Source: JBBRZM01 sp963813635 (GTDB taxonomy: Bacteria > Actinomycetota > Acidimicrobiia > IMCC26256 > JBBRZM01). From it: 64,000 nt of DNA. The DNA is taken from NCBI GenBank assembly GCA_963813635.1, contig CAWEZO010000010.1:91862-155861 (forward strand), read 5' to 3'. Made by a program: the position numbers and the translations under genes. Below the pieces are notes generated by a model that saw only the letters and a program-made list of their open reading frames with translations, had not been told where the DNA came from and ran no database searches. Shown here one piece after another: positions 53,209 to 63,006 of this stretch (position 1 is the stretch's first letter; each line of letters begins with the position of its first letter).

Positions 53209-54543
53209 GTGCGCCGCACCAGCTATGGCCCTCACAGCCCCGTCGTCGGCGAGCGGGGAGCGCGCACGCGCCAGGCGATCGTCGACGCCGCCCGCGCGCT
53301 CTTCGAGGCGAAGGGGTTCCACGCGACGAGCGTCGAGGACATCGCCGATGCGGCCGGCATCTCGCGCGCCGCGCTCTACCAGTACTTCGAGAGCAAGGAG
53401 CAGCTCTTCGTCGAGCTGATCCGCGGGGCCGCGGCCGACCTGCTTCGAGTGATCCGCCGCCTCGGTCCGATCGGCCCGACCGTCGAGGGGTACGACAACC
53501 TGCACTGGTGGCTCGGCGAGTGGGCCTGGGTCCAGGACAAGTACAAGGCCCTCTACCTCCAGTGGGCGGTCGTCGACTCGCCCGACGCGTCGCTGCGACC
53601 GCTGATCGCCGAGTACATCGTGTCGTACGTGTCGTCGCTGTCTCCCCGGCTCGCGGCTGCGGTCGGCGACGACGACATCGACGTCGACGGCGTCGCGACG
53701 GTGCTCCTCGCCCTCCTGTTCCGCATGAACGACTACCGCCAGAAGGGCATCACTCGTGCGTTGAGCGACGACGAGCTGCTCGACGCACTGGCGACCTTCG
53801 TCCAGCTCGCGCTGTTCCCCGAGACGCCGGCGCAAGCGCTCACCGCCTCACACCGCGCCGGCCCGCTCGGCTCGCGCCGCGGTGCCGGCGCTCGCCGCCG
53901 GCGCCCGCCGGAAGCGACGCGGTTCGGCAGCGGCGGTGAGCAGGCTTCGAAGACGGTCCAGCGCATCCTCGACGCGGCTGCGACGACCTTCGCCGTCCGT
54001 GGGTTCCACGCCACCAGCGTCCAGGACGTGCTGAAGGCCGCAGGAGCGGGGCGCGGCACGTTCTACAAGTACTTCGACGACAAGACGGAGTTGCTCGTGA
54101 CGCTGGCGGAGCAGTGCATGGTCCGCCTCGAGGAGCTGGCGCGCCGCTTCGTCGACTCGATCGACGGAGACGACGAAGGACAGACGCTGCGCAATTGGCT
54201 CGAGGAGTGCCTCGCCCTGCACCGGCGCTACCGGGGCGTCTTCCGGGCCCTGCTCCAGGAGGAGGCGCGCCATCCGGCGCTCAAGGAGCTGCGGCTGAAG
54301 AGCGGCGCGGCGATCCTCCTCGCCTTCGACGATGCCTTGGCGGGCATCGACCGCGAGTATCCGTTCGACGTCCGCGTCGGCTCCCTGGTTCTCCTCGCGC
54401 TGCTGGAGCGCGGCCCCGACTACGCCTTCGGCACGGCCTACGACCTCGCTGACGAGCGTATCGTCGACGTCCTGGCGACTCTCATCGAACGCGGCCTGCT
54501 CGGTCGCACGCGTGCGCGGACTCGCCGCCGCGCCGCACCGTAG
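53209..54543 (+). CDS. Double TetR-family regulator (two TetR modules in one chain)
   Basis: A continuous 444-residue frame with two complete TetR units. The first helix-turn-helix is HATSVEDIADAAGISRAALY with QYFESKEQLFVELI (residues about 23-72); the second, starting near 246, is HATSVQDVLKAAGAGRGTFY with KYFDDKTELLVTL. A basic linker (RRGAGARRRRPPEATRFGSG) joins them. A single TetR is normally about 200 residues and works as a dimer, so this protein may act as a covalent pseudo-dimer. The start GTG 53209 is chosen for closeness to the first helix; upstream frame is open. It likely controls the surrounding catabolic genes. Confidence 0.88.
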   Translation: MRRTSYGPHSPVVGERGARTRQAIVDAARALFEAKGFHATSVEDIADAAGISRAALYQYFESKEQLFVELIRGAAADLLRVIRRLGPIGPTVEGYDNLHWWLGEWAWVQDKYKALYLQWAVVDSPDASLRPLIAEYIVSYVSSLSPRLAAAVGDDDIDVDGVATVLLALLFRMNDYRQKGITRALSDDELLDALATFVQLALFPETPAQALTASHRAGPLGSRRGAGARRRRPPEATRFGSGGEQASKTVQRILDAAATTFAVRGFHATSVQDVLKAAGAGRGTFYKYFDDKTELLVTLAEQCMVRLEELARRFVDSIDGDDEGQTLRNWLEECLALHRRYRGVFRALLQEEARHPALKELRLKSGAAILLAFDDALAGIDREYPFDVRVGSLVLLALLERGPDYAFGTAYDLADERIVDVLATLIERGLLGRTRARTRRRAAP

Positions 54544-54632
54544 GTTCGCCGCTCGAAGGCCGCTTCGCTTCAGGTCCTTGCTTGGGCGAGTCGCGTTGTT
54601 GGTGGTCGCGCGCTATTCGGTCCGGGCCGTTG

Positions 54633-54818
54633 GTGAGAGTCGCCACGGTGGGTGGCTTCGTGTCGATGGGCCTCGGGATCACTGCGATCTTGTCTCAGAG
54701 CACAGTGCTGCTCGGGCTGTTCGTGGTGTCGGTCGTGGCTCTGTGGCTACTCGCGTTTCTGCGGCGCAAGGGTGTGCTCGGCGGTAGCGGACCACTCGAG
54801 GGTTCGCGGTCAACGTGA
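54633..54818 (+). CDS. Small two-helix membrane protein
   Basis: From GTG 54633 about 61 residues: VATVGGFVSMGLGITAILSQ and VLLGLFVVSVVALWLLAFLR are two hydrophobic helices, followed by a basic tail. The stop overlaps the GTG of the next gene. Function unknown; this could also be the end of a larger broken gene. Confidence 0.4.
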   Translation: MRVATVGGFVSMGLGITAILSQSTVLLGLFVVSVVALWLLAFLRRKGVLGGSGPLEGSRST

Positions 54819-55162
54819 TTGCGCTGGACCATCTGATCTACGGGGCTCCCGACCTTGAGCTCTCGATCACTGATTTAGAAGATCGGCTCGGCGTCCGCGC
54901 AGCCGGTGGCGGTCGCCATCTTGGGCTCGGGACGCGTCACGTGCTGCTCGCGCTCGGCAGCGAGCGCGATCCGGAGATCCTCGGACCGGACCGGGAACAG
55001 CCATCGCCCGCGTTCGCTCGTCCGTTCGGTGAATCCCGACTCGCGATCCGAGATGCGGATCACCGTGCGGTCGCCGCGCTGCTGCGCGAGGAACTCGAAC
55101 ACGTCGGCCGCGACCACTTCGGGTGCACGAGGTCGAGAACGATGCCTCATGAGAGCACGTGA
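54815..55162 (+). CDS. Glyoxalase-like protein, N-terminal part, probably truncated
   Basis: GTG 54815 starts MIALDHLIYGAPDLELSITD, DRLGVRAAGGGRHLGLGTRH and EILGPDREQPSP, the pattern of glyoxalase-like (PF13468-type) proteins where a GGRHxGxGTxNALL-x-LG-x-x-x-YLE-x-IGPD sequence is expected. The Tyr-Leu-Glu part is altered and homology fades after about 80 residues; the family is normally over 200 residues. It is probably a broken gene. Confidence 0.55.
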   Translation: MIALDHLIYGAPDLELSITDLEDRLGVRAAGGGRHLGLGTRHVLLALGSERDPEILGPDREQPSPAFARPFGESRLAIRDADHRAVAALLREELEHVGRDHFGCTRSRTMPHEST

Positions 55163-55539
55163 CGCGCCCTGACCACACCCAGCAGACCGAGCCAACACGC
55201 ATTGATCGGCAGGACCCCACAGTCTGCGGCATGATGCTGCGTCGCGGCACATTCAGTAGAGCCGCGCGACTGTTTTTCAGTTGCACGGCCCACAGGTGAT
55301 GATGGCGGGATGAGTTTCCACGGGTGCCTGAGCGTTGCAGTCCCGCGGTGTCGTCGCCTTGCCGGCCGAGGTTCGTCGTCGCCTGGGTCTCGACGAAACC
55401 TGGTGCGTAGCTCGAGATCACCGAGCGCGAGGACGCCGTGCTGGAGATGCGTCCTGTGTTGCCCGTGCCCGGTGTGGCCAGAAATAGTCTCAACAATGCC
55501 CCGGTGGTTTCGATCACGTAACGATCTGGTCAACGTGGG
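55163..55539. other. Intergenic region without recognisable genes
   Basis: About 375 bases between the truncated glyoxalase-like gene and the MaoC-like stop. Reverse-strand ORFs are present but show no family motif. No clear terminator was found. Confidence 0.45.
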
Positions 55540-56424
55540 CTATGAGGGCAGGCGGAGCGTCCCAGTGGCGGTGACCCGGCCCCAACGGTCGCGGACCGAG
55601 GTGGTAACGCCGTCCGGTCCCGGGACCGCCGAGACGACCAGGCCCTGGTGGTCGAACAGCGGCGACTGCATGCGGTAGGCGAGCTGCACCGGCCGGCCAG
55701 GCTCGACCAGCCCGCGCCGCCGAGCCGCCTCGGCCATGAGGGTGGCCTGCAGCGGCCCGTGGACGACCAGTCCCGGGTAGCCCTCGACGTCGCGGGCGAA
55801 GTCCCGGTCGTAGTGAATGCGGTGCGCGTTGTAGGTCAGCGCGGAGTAGCGGAACAGGAGTGTCGGGTCGACGACCACGTCCCATTCGGCAGGACCGATC
55901 GGGACCGCCGGCACCGACGGGTCCGGCGTCACGGCCGGGGCCTGCGGCATACCAGAAGAGCCCCCGGAGGCCGCGCCCGCTGCCCCACCGACCGGCGGCG
56001 CCGCGTCCCGGTAGACGATGTGCTGCTCCTCCCGGACGACGACCGCACCGTCCTGGACGATCTCGTGCCCGACCGTCACGAAGGTCATCCGCCCGGAGCG
56101 GCCCTCCTTGTCCTGCGAGCCGAGCACCTGGGTCCGCCGGGTGGCCGGCCGCCCGCAGCGGAGCGGGCCCAGCCCGGTCACGGTGCCACTCGCCCACATC
56201 CGCCGCCGCCCCGGACCCGGCGGCACGGGGATCCCGCCGCGGGCGGGGTGTCCGTCGGGGCCCAGGTCGGCCTGAGCCGGCCGTTCGAGCAGATAGACCC
56301 AGTGCCAGGGGATCGGCAGCGGCTCGTCGGCCGCCAGATCCGGCGCCTGTACGCCGAGCAGCCCGGCCAGCGCCAGACCAGGCGCCGGCGCGATGACCTC
56401 GGTGCGTTCCAGGATGTCGGTCAT
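55540..56424 (-). CDS. MaoC/FAS1-like dehydratase (mesaconyl-C4-CoA / itaconyl-CoA hydratase-like)
   Basis: An intact 294-residue double-hotdog protein. The C-terminal half has FRYSALTYNAHRIHYDRDFA (hydratase motif with catalytic Asn/His) and EGYPGLVVHGPLQATLMAEA; the N-terminal half has IPWHWVYLLERPAQADLGPD and MWASGTVTGLGPL. This layout is that of mesaconyl-C4-CoA hydratase and itaconyl-CoA hydratase. It is the last gene of a reverse operon with CitE-like lyase and CaiB-type CoA-transferase, which supports a role in hydrating a C5 unsaturated acyl-CoA to citramalyl-CoA. Confidence 0.87.
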   Translation of the reverse strand: MTDILERTEVIAPAPGLALAGLLGVQAPDLAADEPLPIPWHWVYLLERPAQADLGPDGHPARGGIPVPPGPGRRRMWASGTVTGLGPLRCGRPATRRTQVLGSQDKEGRSGRMTFVTVGHEIVQDGAVVVREEQHIVYRDAAPPVGGAAGAASGGSSGMPQAPAVTPDPSVPAVPIGPAEWDVVVDPTLLFRYSALTYNAHRIHYDRDFARDVEGYPGLVVHGPLQATLMAEAARRRGLVEPGRPVQLAYRMQSPLFDHQGLVVSAVPGPDGVTTSVRDRWGRVTATGTLRLPS

Positions 56425-56472
56425 CGCACCTCCTCCCCGTGACACCACGACTATGTATGCTGGGCACCCGTG

Positions 56473-57359
56473 TCACCGTGCCCGCCGCGCGATCGCCCGG
56501 GCCCGGTCGAGCACGGGCTTGTCGACCATCTGGCCGGCGACCGCGACCGCTCCCGGGGCGTCGTCGCCCAAAGCATCGAGCACCCGCTGCGCCCAGGTCA
56601 GCTCGGCCTCGGTGGGCCGGAACGCCGCGGCGGCCGGATCGAGCTGAGCGGGGTGAATGCACAGCTTGCCGGTGAACCCCAGCCGCCGGGAGCGGTAGGC
56701 GTCCGAGCGGACCAGCTCGGGGTCGTCCCAGCTCCCCGTGATCCCGTCGACTGGTCCGGGCTTTCCGGCGGCCCGGGAGGCGAGGACGAGCATCGAGCGG
56801 GCCAGCAGCAGCGAGCGGTCCTCCTCGACCGCGTCGAGGTCGACCGCCAGGTCCACCGAGCCGAAAGCCAGCCGGTCCACCGCGTCCGTGGCGGCCAGCG
56901 CGAGCGCCCCGGCCACCCCCCGCGCCGACTCGACCAGGGCCATCACGCCCCGGTCCGGACCGACCCGCGCGGACCAGCGCGAGCACCTCGGGGTCATCCG
57001 CCTTCGGTACGAGCACGCCCCGCAGCCCGGTCCGAGCAGCCACAGCGGGCACGGCCCCCACCGCCGCCAGGGCCACCAGGTCGGCCTCGAACCACGGCGT
57101 GTCGGCGCCGTTGACCCGGACCCAGCCGGTCCCGGCGCCGGCGAGCCGTCGGCATACCTGCTCGCGGGCCGCGTCCTTGCCGGCGGGGGGCACCGCGTCC
57201 TCGAGGTCGCAGGACGACCTCGTCGGCACCGGAGCCGGCCGCCTTGTCGAACCGCTCGGGCCGCTCGCCGGGCACGAACAACCAGGTCACCGCGGTGGCC
57301 GCGGCCGACCTTGGGTGCTCACGCTCACTGGCCGCACACGCTGCAGTCATCGCACTCAT
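56473..57359 (-). CDS. HpcH/HpaI aldolase / CitE-like acyl-CoA lyase, frameshifted
   Basis: About 295 residues. VTWLFVPGERPERFDKAAGS (RPER motif), then after a frame change near 57215 DLEDAVPPAGKDAAREQV and VRVNGADTPWFEADLVALAA, GVLVPKADDPEVLALV; after another near 56985 GVMALVESARGVAGALALAA, RLAFGSVDLAVDLDAVEEDR and RLGFTGKLCIHPAQLDPAAA. Conserved Arg, Glu and Asp (VPGERPER, VES, GSVDLAVDL) for Mg and acyl-CoA binding are present. In this operon it is best read as a citramalyl-CoA lyase giving acetyl-CoA and pyruvate. Confidence 0.85.
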
Positions 57360-57392
57360 CGGGCCCTTTCGTCCGGGGATCGTGGGCCGTCG

Positions 57393-58648
57393 TCAGTCGA
57401 CCAGGTGGCTGAAGGCGGACTCCTCGGGACCGGCGACGATCGGCCCGGTCGTGCAGCCGCCCGACCTCGCGCGCTCGTCCATCCCGAGCACGTCCAGGAG
57501 GATCTCGTCGGTGTGCTCGCCGAGCATCGGGGCCCGCTCGACCGGTGCGCGCTCGCAGCGCGCCGAAGTCGAGCGGCAGCCCGGGCATGAGGTAGCGTCC
57601 CGATCTCCGGCTGCTCGACCAGGGCGAACATCGGGTTGTCGGTGGAGCAGTCCGGGTCGTGCTCGACGGTCTCCCGCACGGTTCGGTAGGGCGCCCAGGT
57701 GACCCCGTCGGTGTCGAACTGGTGGCGCACCTCGGCGAGCATGCTTCGTCGCGAACCACGGCTCGAAGATCCGGGCGATCTCCCGGCGGGCCCGGAACCG
57801 GTCGCCCTCCTTGGCGAAGTCGAGCCGCAGCCGTTTCGCCAGCGCCACCAGCTCCTCGTCGCAGGCCGGTGACGCTGGACCAGGTTCGACCCACTGGCTG
57901 AGGGTCAGCGCGACGACCATGAGCCGCTTGCCGTCGAGGGTGCCGAAGTCGCGACCGAACGCCCCGTAGAGGTAGTTGCCGTCCTTGGGCCGGTCGGCGT
58001 CGTTGACCATCACCTCGGCGATCTTGCCGAGGTGGCCGAGCATCGCCAGCGCCACGTCCTTCAGCGCCAGCCGCACCAGCTGCCCCTCGCCGCTCAGCCG
58101 GCGGTGCCGCTCGGCGGCCAGCAGGCCGACGACCGCCATCTGACCGGCGATGCAGTCCCATGCCGGCAGCAGGTGGTTGACCGGGCGGTGGAAGTCGGTC
58201 GGTCCGGTGACGAACGGCAGCCCGGTCTGCGGGTTGACCGTGTAGTCCACCTCGGAGCCGCCGTCGCGCCGCCCGACCAGGTTGACCATGATCAGGTCCT
58301 CGCGGCGGCTGCGGAGCGTCTCGTATGCCGATCCAGCCTCGCGCCGGGAAGTTGGTGAGGAAGATCCCGGCGTCGGTCCGGGCGCGCTGATCAGCCGGGT
58401 GAGGATCTCCTGCCCCTCCGGCGGCGGAAGTCGACGGCGATCGACCGCTTGCCCTTGTTGAACCCGGCCCAGAACAGGCTGTGCCGCCCGTCGAGCGTGA
58501 CCGGCCAGCGGGTGTAGTCCAGACCCCCGCCGATGGGGTCGAACCGGATGACGTCCGCGCCGAGCTGGGCCAGGGTCATGCCGCCCAGCGGCATGGCCAC
58601 GAACGCCGATCCCTCGACAACCCGAAGACCAGAGAGGGCTCCTGCCAT
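57393..58648 (-). CDS. CaiB/BaiF-type (class III) CoA-transferase, multiply frameshifted
   Basis: About 415 residues in several frames from ATG 58648 (AAGGGG upstream). LRVVEGSAFVAMPLGGMTLA and LGADVIRFDPIGGGLDYTRW are the N-terminal signature, FNKGKRSIAVDFR precedes the usual catalytic Asp region, PFVTGPTDFHRPVNHLLPAW and DCIAGQMAVVGLLAAERHRR form the core, and APYRTVRETVEHDPDCSTDN with HTDEILLDVLGMDE ends it. Frame changes lie near 58420, 58310, 57860, 57740 and 57570. The family moves CoA between succinyl-CoA and an acid; here the acid may be itaconate, mesaconate or citramalate. Confidence 0.82.
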
Positions 58649-58919
58649 GGCGACGCCCCTTTTCTCACTCAAGTCTCCACAGTGGCGCAATCACCGGCGG
58701 TCGGCAACAGGGGACCAGCCACCGAGGAGGCCCCGTGAGCAGCCTCACTCCGTACGGCCGGCCCACGGTCGTCCCGGTCTCATTCCAGATGCCCGGTCCT
58801 TCGGCGGGCTCGATCTGAGGCGCGGACGCTCCCGCAGAAGGGTGGCCAACAACTGGGGGATGACGGCAGGCTCCGCATAAAGGAGCTCTGGCCGTCCCAT
58901 CAACACCTCCATCATCGAA

Positions 58920-59946
58920 GTGTTGCGACGACCAGTTGAATCCGCCCAGTACCCGCGTTCGCTGGGCGAGTTCCAGTCATGGTTCGCCACGGACGCGGAC
59001 TGCTTGGACTATCTGGAGTGGCTGCGCTGGCCGGACGGGTTCGTCTGCCCACGATGTGAAAATGTCGGGGGTTGGCGGGTCTCGGACGGCAGCTTCAAGT
59101 GCACCAGATGCAAGGCTCAGACGGCGGTGACGGCGGGCTCGCTGTTCGACCGACGTCGGACGCCGTTGACGGTGTGGTTTCAGGTCTGCTGGGAGTTCGC
59201 CACGGCCAAGGACGGTGTCTCGGCGTTGGCGGTGAAGCGGACGTTGCAGATCGGCTCGTACCGACCGCGTGGGCGATGCTGCACCGGCTGCGTTCAGTGC
59301 TGATCAGGCCCGGCCGAGAACTGCTATCCGGGCAGGTGGAGGTCGACGAGACCTACATCGGTGGCGAGGAGGCCGGGCTGGCCGGCGGCCGGGCCAAGGG
59401 CAAGAAGGCGCTGGTCGCAGTAGCCGTGGAAGTGAGGTCTCCCAAGGGTTTTGGGCGATGTCGGATGCGCATCATTCCCGATGGGTCTGCCCGCACGCTG
59501 CACACGTTCATCACCGACAACATCGCCCCAGGGTCCACCGTGATCACCGACGGATGGTCCGGTTACCTGGGCATCGACAAGGTCGGCTACCCGCATGATC
59601 GGCGCAGTCAACGCGCCGCCAAGGCCCTGGGCGAGGACATCGGCGAGCTGCTGCCGGGAGTGCACCGCATCGCGTCCCTGGCCAAACGGTGGCTGCTTTC
59701 GACCCACCAAGGCGCGGTGCACATCGAGCACCTGCCTGGTTACCTGGACGAGTTCTGCTTCCGGTTCAACCGTCGCCGCTCACGCAGCCGCGGTCTGGTC
59801 TTCCACCGGGTGTCCAACTGGCCATCGGCCACGACCCAGTCCGTTACCAGCAGCTCACTGCGCGCTCCAAGCCGAAGGCAGTCCGGTCGGCCCCTCCCGG
59901 AAACCGAGGCCACCCGCCTAGCTTGGACCGCCCCCGCGCCAGATGA
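58920..59946 (+). pseudogene. IS1595-family (ISXO2-like) transposase, frameshifted
   Basis: The N-terminal zinc ribbon FVCPRCENVGGWRVSDGSFK with CTRCKAQTAVTAGSLFDRRR and TPLTVWFQVCWEFATAKDGV, then after a frame change near 59258 AWAMLHRLRSVLIRPGRELL, QVEVDETYIGGEEAGLAGGR (first catalytic Asp), TFITDNIAPGSTVITDGWSG (second Asp) and LPGYLDEFCFRFNRRRSRSR. A further slip near 59815 gives LAIGHDPVRYQQLTARSK to a stop at 59946. Terminal repeats could not be placed. It separates the CoA-transferase operon from the dihydrofolate-reductase-like gene. Confidence 0.85.
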
Positions 59947-60166
59947 CCCTGGCGCGATACGCCCTGACGAAGCAAAGTCGGCTCAGATGGATAGCCCTGT
60001 TAGGCGTTATGGGCGCCTTGGCGTGTCGTTCTGGCGCGATGAACGCGGTGGCCGCGCGAGCGCATCGCGGGCAATCTGATCGCGTTCGCGATGGCTGGCG
60101 CCAGCGATGAATTCTGCGCGTGATCGGAGTTTGATCTGGTCCGTCGTCACAGGAGAGGAACACACC

Positions 60167-60814
60167 ATGGGAAAGCTCATCGTGACCGAGATGACAACGC
60201 TGGACGGGGTGGCACAGGCGCCTAGCGCGCCCAACGAGGACCTCGACCCCGGCTTCACGCACGGCGGATGGCAGGCGCCACTGGTGGACCAGGAGTCGAA
60301 CAGACTCATGTTCGAGCAGGAGAGGAGTATGGACGCGTTGCTCCTCGGCCGAAGGACCTACGAAATCTTCGCCGATTACTGGCCGACAGCTCCCGAGGAG
60401 ATCCCGTTCACCGGCCTGTTCAACGGCGTCCCCAAGTACGTCGCCAGCCGCACGCTCACCGAGCCTCTGACCTGGCAGGGCTCATCGATCGTTGCCGGGA
60501 CCCTCGCCGAAAGCATCTCGTCTCTCAAGGAGCGCCACGATGAGGTCCACGTCGTAGGCAGTCTCAACCTCGTGCAGTCACTGCTGCGCTTCGGCCTCGT
60601 CGACCGGCTGAACCTGTGTCTGTACCCGCTGCTGCTCGGCAGCGGCAAGCAGGTGTTCGGGGACGGGACCGTGCCCACCGAGCTGCGCCTGACCGAATCG
60701 GTCACCCACCCCAATGGCACGCTCCAGCTCACCTACGAGACCGCCGGAGCGCCGACGTACGGCAACCTCGCGATCGAAGAGCAGAACGTTCAACAACTTG
60801 CCGGAGATGACTAG
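60167..60814 (+). CDS. Dihydrofolate-reductase-fold (RibD C-terminal) protein
   Basis: An intact 215-residue protein from ATG 60167 behind AGGAGAGGA. KLIVTEMTTLDGVAQAPSAP, DALLLGRRTYEIFADYWPTA, EVHVVGSLNLVQSLLRFGLV and NLCLYPLLLGSGKQVFGDG are characteristic of RibD_C-type stand-alone reductases, common in actinobacteria. They bind NADPH; the physiological substrate is usually unknown. It is probably monocistronic. Confidence 0.9.
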   Translation: MGKLIVTEMTTLDGVAQAPSAPNEDLDPGFTHGGWQAPLVDQESNRLMFEQERSMDALLLGRRTYEIFADYWPTAPEEIPFTGLFNGVPKYVASRTLTEPLTWQGSSIVAGTLAESISSLKERHDEVHVVGSLNLVQSLLRFGLVDRLNLCLYPLLLGSGKQVFGDGTVPTELRLTESVTHPNGTLQLTYETAGAPTYGNLAIEEQNVQQLAGDD

Positions 60815-61006
60815 CGAGCGGGGCTGACGCGGCACCGCTGCCGTAGAAGGTCCGACTGTGCCGGGAACACCGCGCCGGAACTGCCGCTCCGCGCTCAGTG
60901 GACGAGCCGCGATTCGCGCCCGAACGCGCACACAGATCGTCGCGGCGCCGACCCCGGCGATCGGGGGCATGCGCTTCCTGTCAGCAGGCCGACCGTGTCG
61001 CTCGTG

Positions 61007-61364
61007 TCAACTGCTTTGGATCCGGGCACGCTCTGCTCGGGAGAGTCCGTTGACGATCAGCGTGTGGGAGTGCTCGATCATCTCTTGCAGCTCGTCGTAT
61101 TCGATCGAACTGTCGAGATGGACAGAGTTCCAGTGGCGCTTGTTGGCGTGGTACCCGGGTTGGACCGCCGTGTAACGCGCTCGCCACTCCAGGGCGAGGT
61201 CGGGGTCGCACTTGAGGTTCACGAATCCGGGATCGCCGTCGAGCATCACGAGGGCGAACATCTTTCCTCCGACCTTGAACACAGCGACGCCCTCACCGAA
61301 CGGGTAATCCTCGATGGCGCCGGCCATGCCGGCGCAGAACGCAAGGACGTCGTCGCGCGGTCAT
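61007..61364 (-). CDS. MmcQ/YjbR-family protein
   Basis: The visible frame from ATG 61327 gives MAGAIEDYPFGEGVAVFKVG, KMFALVMLDGDPGFVNLKCD, QPGYHANKRHWNSVHLDSSI and ELQEMIEHSHTLIVNGLSR, typical of the double-wing MmcQ/YjbR fold (possible DNA-binding). The family normally starts earlier; RDDVLAFCAG is encoded just upstream and joins an ATG at 61364 through a one-base slip. Length would then be about 118 residues. Confidence 0.82.
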
Positions 61365-61396
61365 CGATCGATCCTGTCGGCCTCGAGGCACCGTGT

Positions 61397-61852
61397 TCAG
61401 CTTGTCTGCGTGTTCCCGTACGAGCGTCGAGGAGTGATCAATACCGCGGCTCGACGTTCTTCAGTCATCGCTTTGTCGTAGGTGTCCCAGTCGTCGTGGG
61501 TGCCGCCCGTGGCGCGGAAGATGTCCCGCAACAGCAGTCTGAGCGACTCGGCGTCGAAGTCGCCGTGCGGGTCGTCGGGGCCGATGAGGTCGGCGGGGCC
61601 TTCGAGCGCAGCCCACTCCCATCCGGCCCGCGCGACGATCGTGGCGTGCGGATCGGCACGAAGGTTTCGGAGCTTGCGCGTGCCTCCCGCGGCGACGAGT
61701 CCCACGACTTCCGCGCCGGTTAGGGGATGCGGTAGCACTCCGGCGTTGACGACGCAGGAATGTATGCGGCCGTCGTCGCGCGCAGTACTCAGCACGCATA
61801 GTCCGTGGTCGAGCGGCACGAGCTTGGTGAACGAGGACAGATCGGTCACCAC
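61397..61852 (-). CDS. F420/FMN-binding PPOX-fold protein
   Basis: An intact 151-residue split-beta-barrel protein of the pyridoxamine-phosphate-oxidase-like group, GTG 61852 behind GGAAGGGAG. FTKLVPLDHGLCVLSTARDD, GRIHSCVVNAGVLPHPLTGA, TRKLRNLRADPHATIVARAG and WEWAALEGPADLIGPDD match the actinobacterial FDOR/PPOX pattern (RKLRNLRADP). Such proteins use F420 or FMN or bind heme. It lies 32 bases upstream of the MmcQ/YjbR gene on the same strand. Confidence 0.87.
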   Translation of the reverse strand: MVTDLSSFTKLVPLDHGLCVLSTARDDGRIHSCVVNAGVLPHPLTGAEVVGLVAAGGTRKLRNLRADPHATIVARAGWEWAALEGPADLIGPDDPHGDFDAESLRLLLRDIFRATGGTHDDWDTYDKAMTEERRAAVLITPRRSYGNTQTS

Positions 61853-62197
61853 GTGACTCCCTTCCGACCGTGCCCAGCGCGCCGTCGCGCCCGGCCTGTC
61901 TTTGCATCCTGCGCACTGATCCACTTCTCGAGACGCCCGGCCTGTTGCGCCATCACCTCGGGTTGTCCTAGTGCGCTCCCGACAAGCCGCGTCACCCCGA
62001 CGACGGCACGACCCCGCGCGCCCCGACACCGCACGAAAGAACTCCTTGACACAAAGAGGATTCGTTCGGGGCGACGCCGCACCGCTTTCAACAGATGCCC
62101 GCCAGACCCCGCCCACCACTCACCCAGCACTTCGTCTCCTAAGAGTCCCGCCGAGACGGCGAACCCTGTTTTGATCGCCGGCAAGTCGACTCGCGGC
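61853..62197. other. Intergenic region without recognisable genes
   Basis: About 345 bases between the PPOX-fold gene start and the SDR pseudogene end. The reverse-strand ORF passing through has no family motif. It must contain the promoter of the PPOX-YjbR pair. Confidence 0.45.
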
Positions 62198-63006
62198 TCA
62201 AAACGACTCGCCCATCTGCGCGAACGGCTGCATCCCTGCGAGCTTGCCACCGTCGATGGGCACCGTGGCGCCCGTCAAGTACGAGGACTAGTCCGAACAC
62301 AACCAAACGACGACGTCTGCGACCTCTTCTGGCGTCCCGACCCGGCGCATTGCGACAGCGGTGCTGGCGCGTTCGTACATCTCAGGGCCGGCTCGCTGCA
62401 AGTTCTCGGTGAGAATCGGTCCGGGTGCCACCGCGTTGACGCGGATGTTCTTGTCGCCGTGCTCGAGGGCGGCCATCTTCGTGGGCCCAATCACACCGTG
62501 CTTCGCCGAGACATAGCCCGCGAGTCCACCGACCCCTTCGAGGCCAGCCGTTGACGCCATGTTCACGATTGCACCGCCGCCGTTGTCGAGCATCAAAGCG
62601 GTCTCGTACTTGGAGACAGAGAAAGACGCTCCGCAAAGTTGCACCGATCGCGCTGTCGAACAGTTCGACAGGCAAGTCGATAATCGGTGTTGGAGCTTGG
62701 CCACCACCGGCAGCGTTGTTGAACACGATATCCAGATGGCCGAACGCCCGCGACCGTTTGGTTGACGAGATGCTCGACCGCCGCGGCGTCGCCGACATCG
62801 GTCGGCACAGAACACGCCCTCTCCCCCGGTCGTCGAGATCTCGTCCACAATCCTCGCGCGACCGCGTCGGAACTACGGGCAGCAAGGACGAGTCGCGGCG
62901 CCTGAAGCCGCAAAGGCCTTGGCGGTACCGGCACCGATCCCACCGGCTTGCGCCGGTGACGACGACGAACGCGACCGGCGAGTGGTTTCGCTTGTGTAGG
63001 CATCAT
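62198..63006 (-). pseudogene. Short-chain dehydrogenase pseudogene with nonsense codon and frameshifts
   Basis: Ordered SDR segments in several frames: GGIGAGTAKAFAASGA (cofactor loop), RLVLAARSSDAVA, SVPTDVGDAAAVEHLVNQTV, FGHLDIVFNNAAGGGQAPTP, GGGAIVNMASTAGLEGVGGL with YVSAKHG (Ser and YxxxK), and NIRVNAVAPGPILTENL. Then VADVVVWLCSD is followed by TAG (62288-62290), after which the frame continues as SSYLTGATVPIDGGKLAGMQ to a stop at 62198. Every catalytic element is recognisable but not in one frame. Confidence 0.85.
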
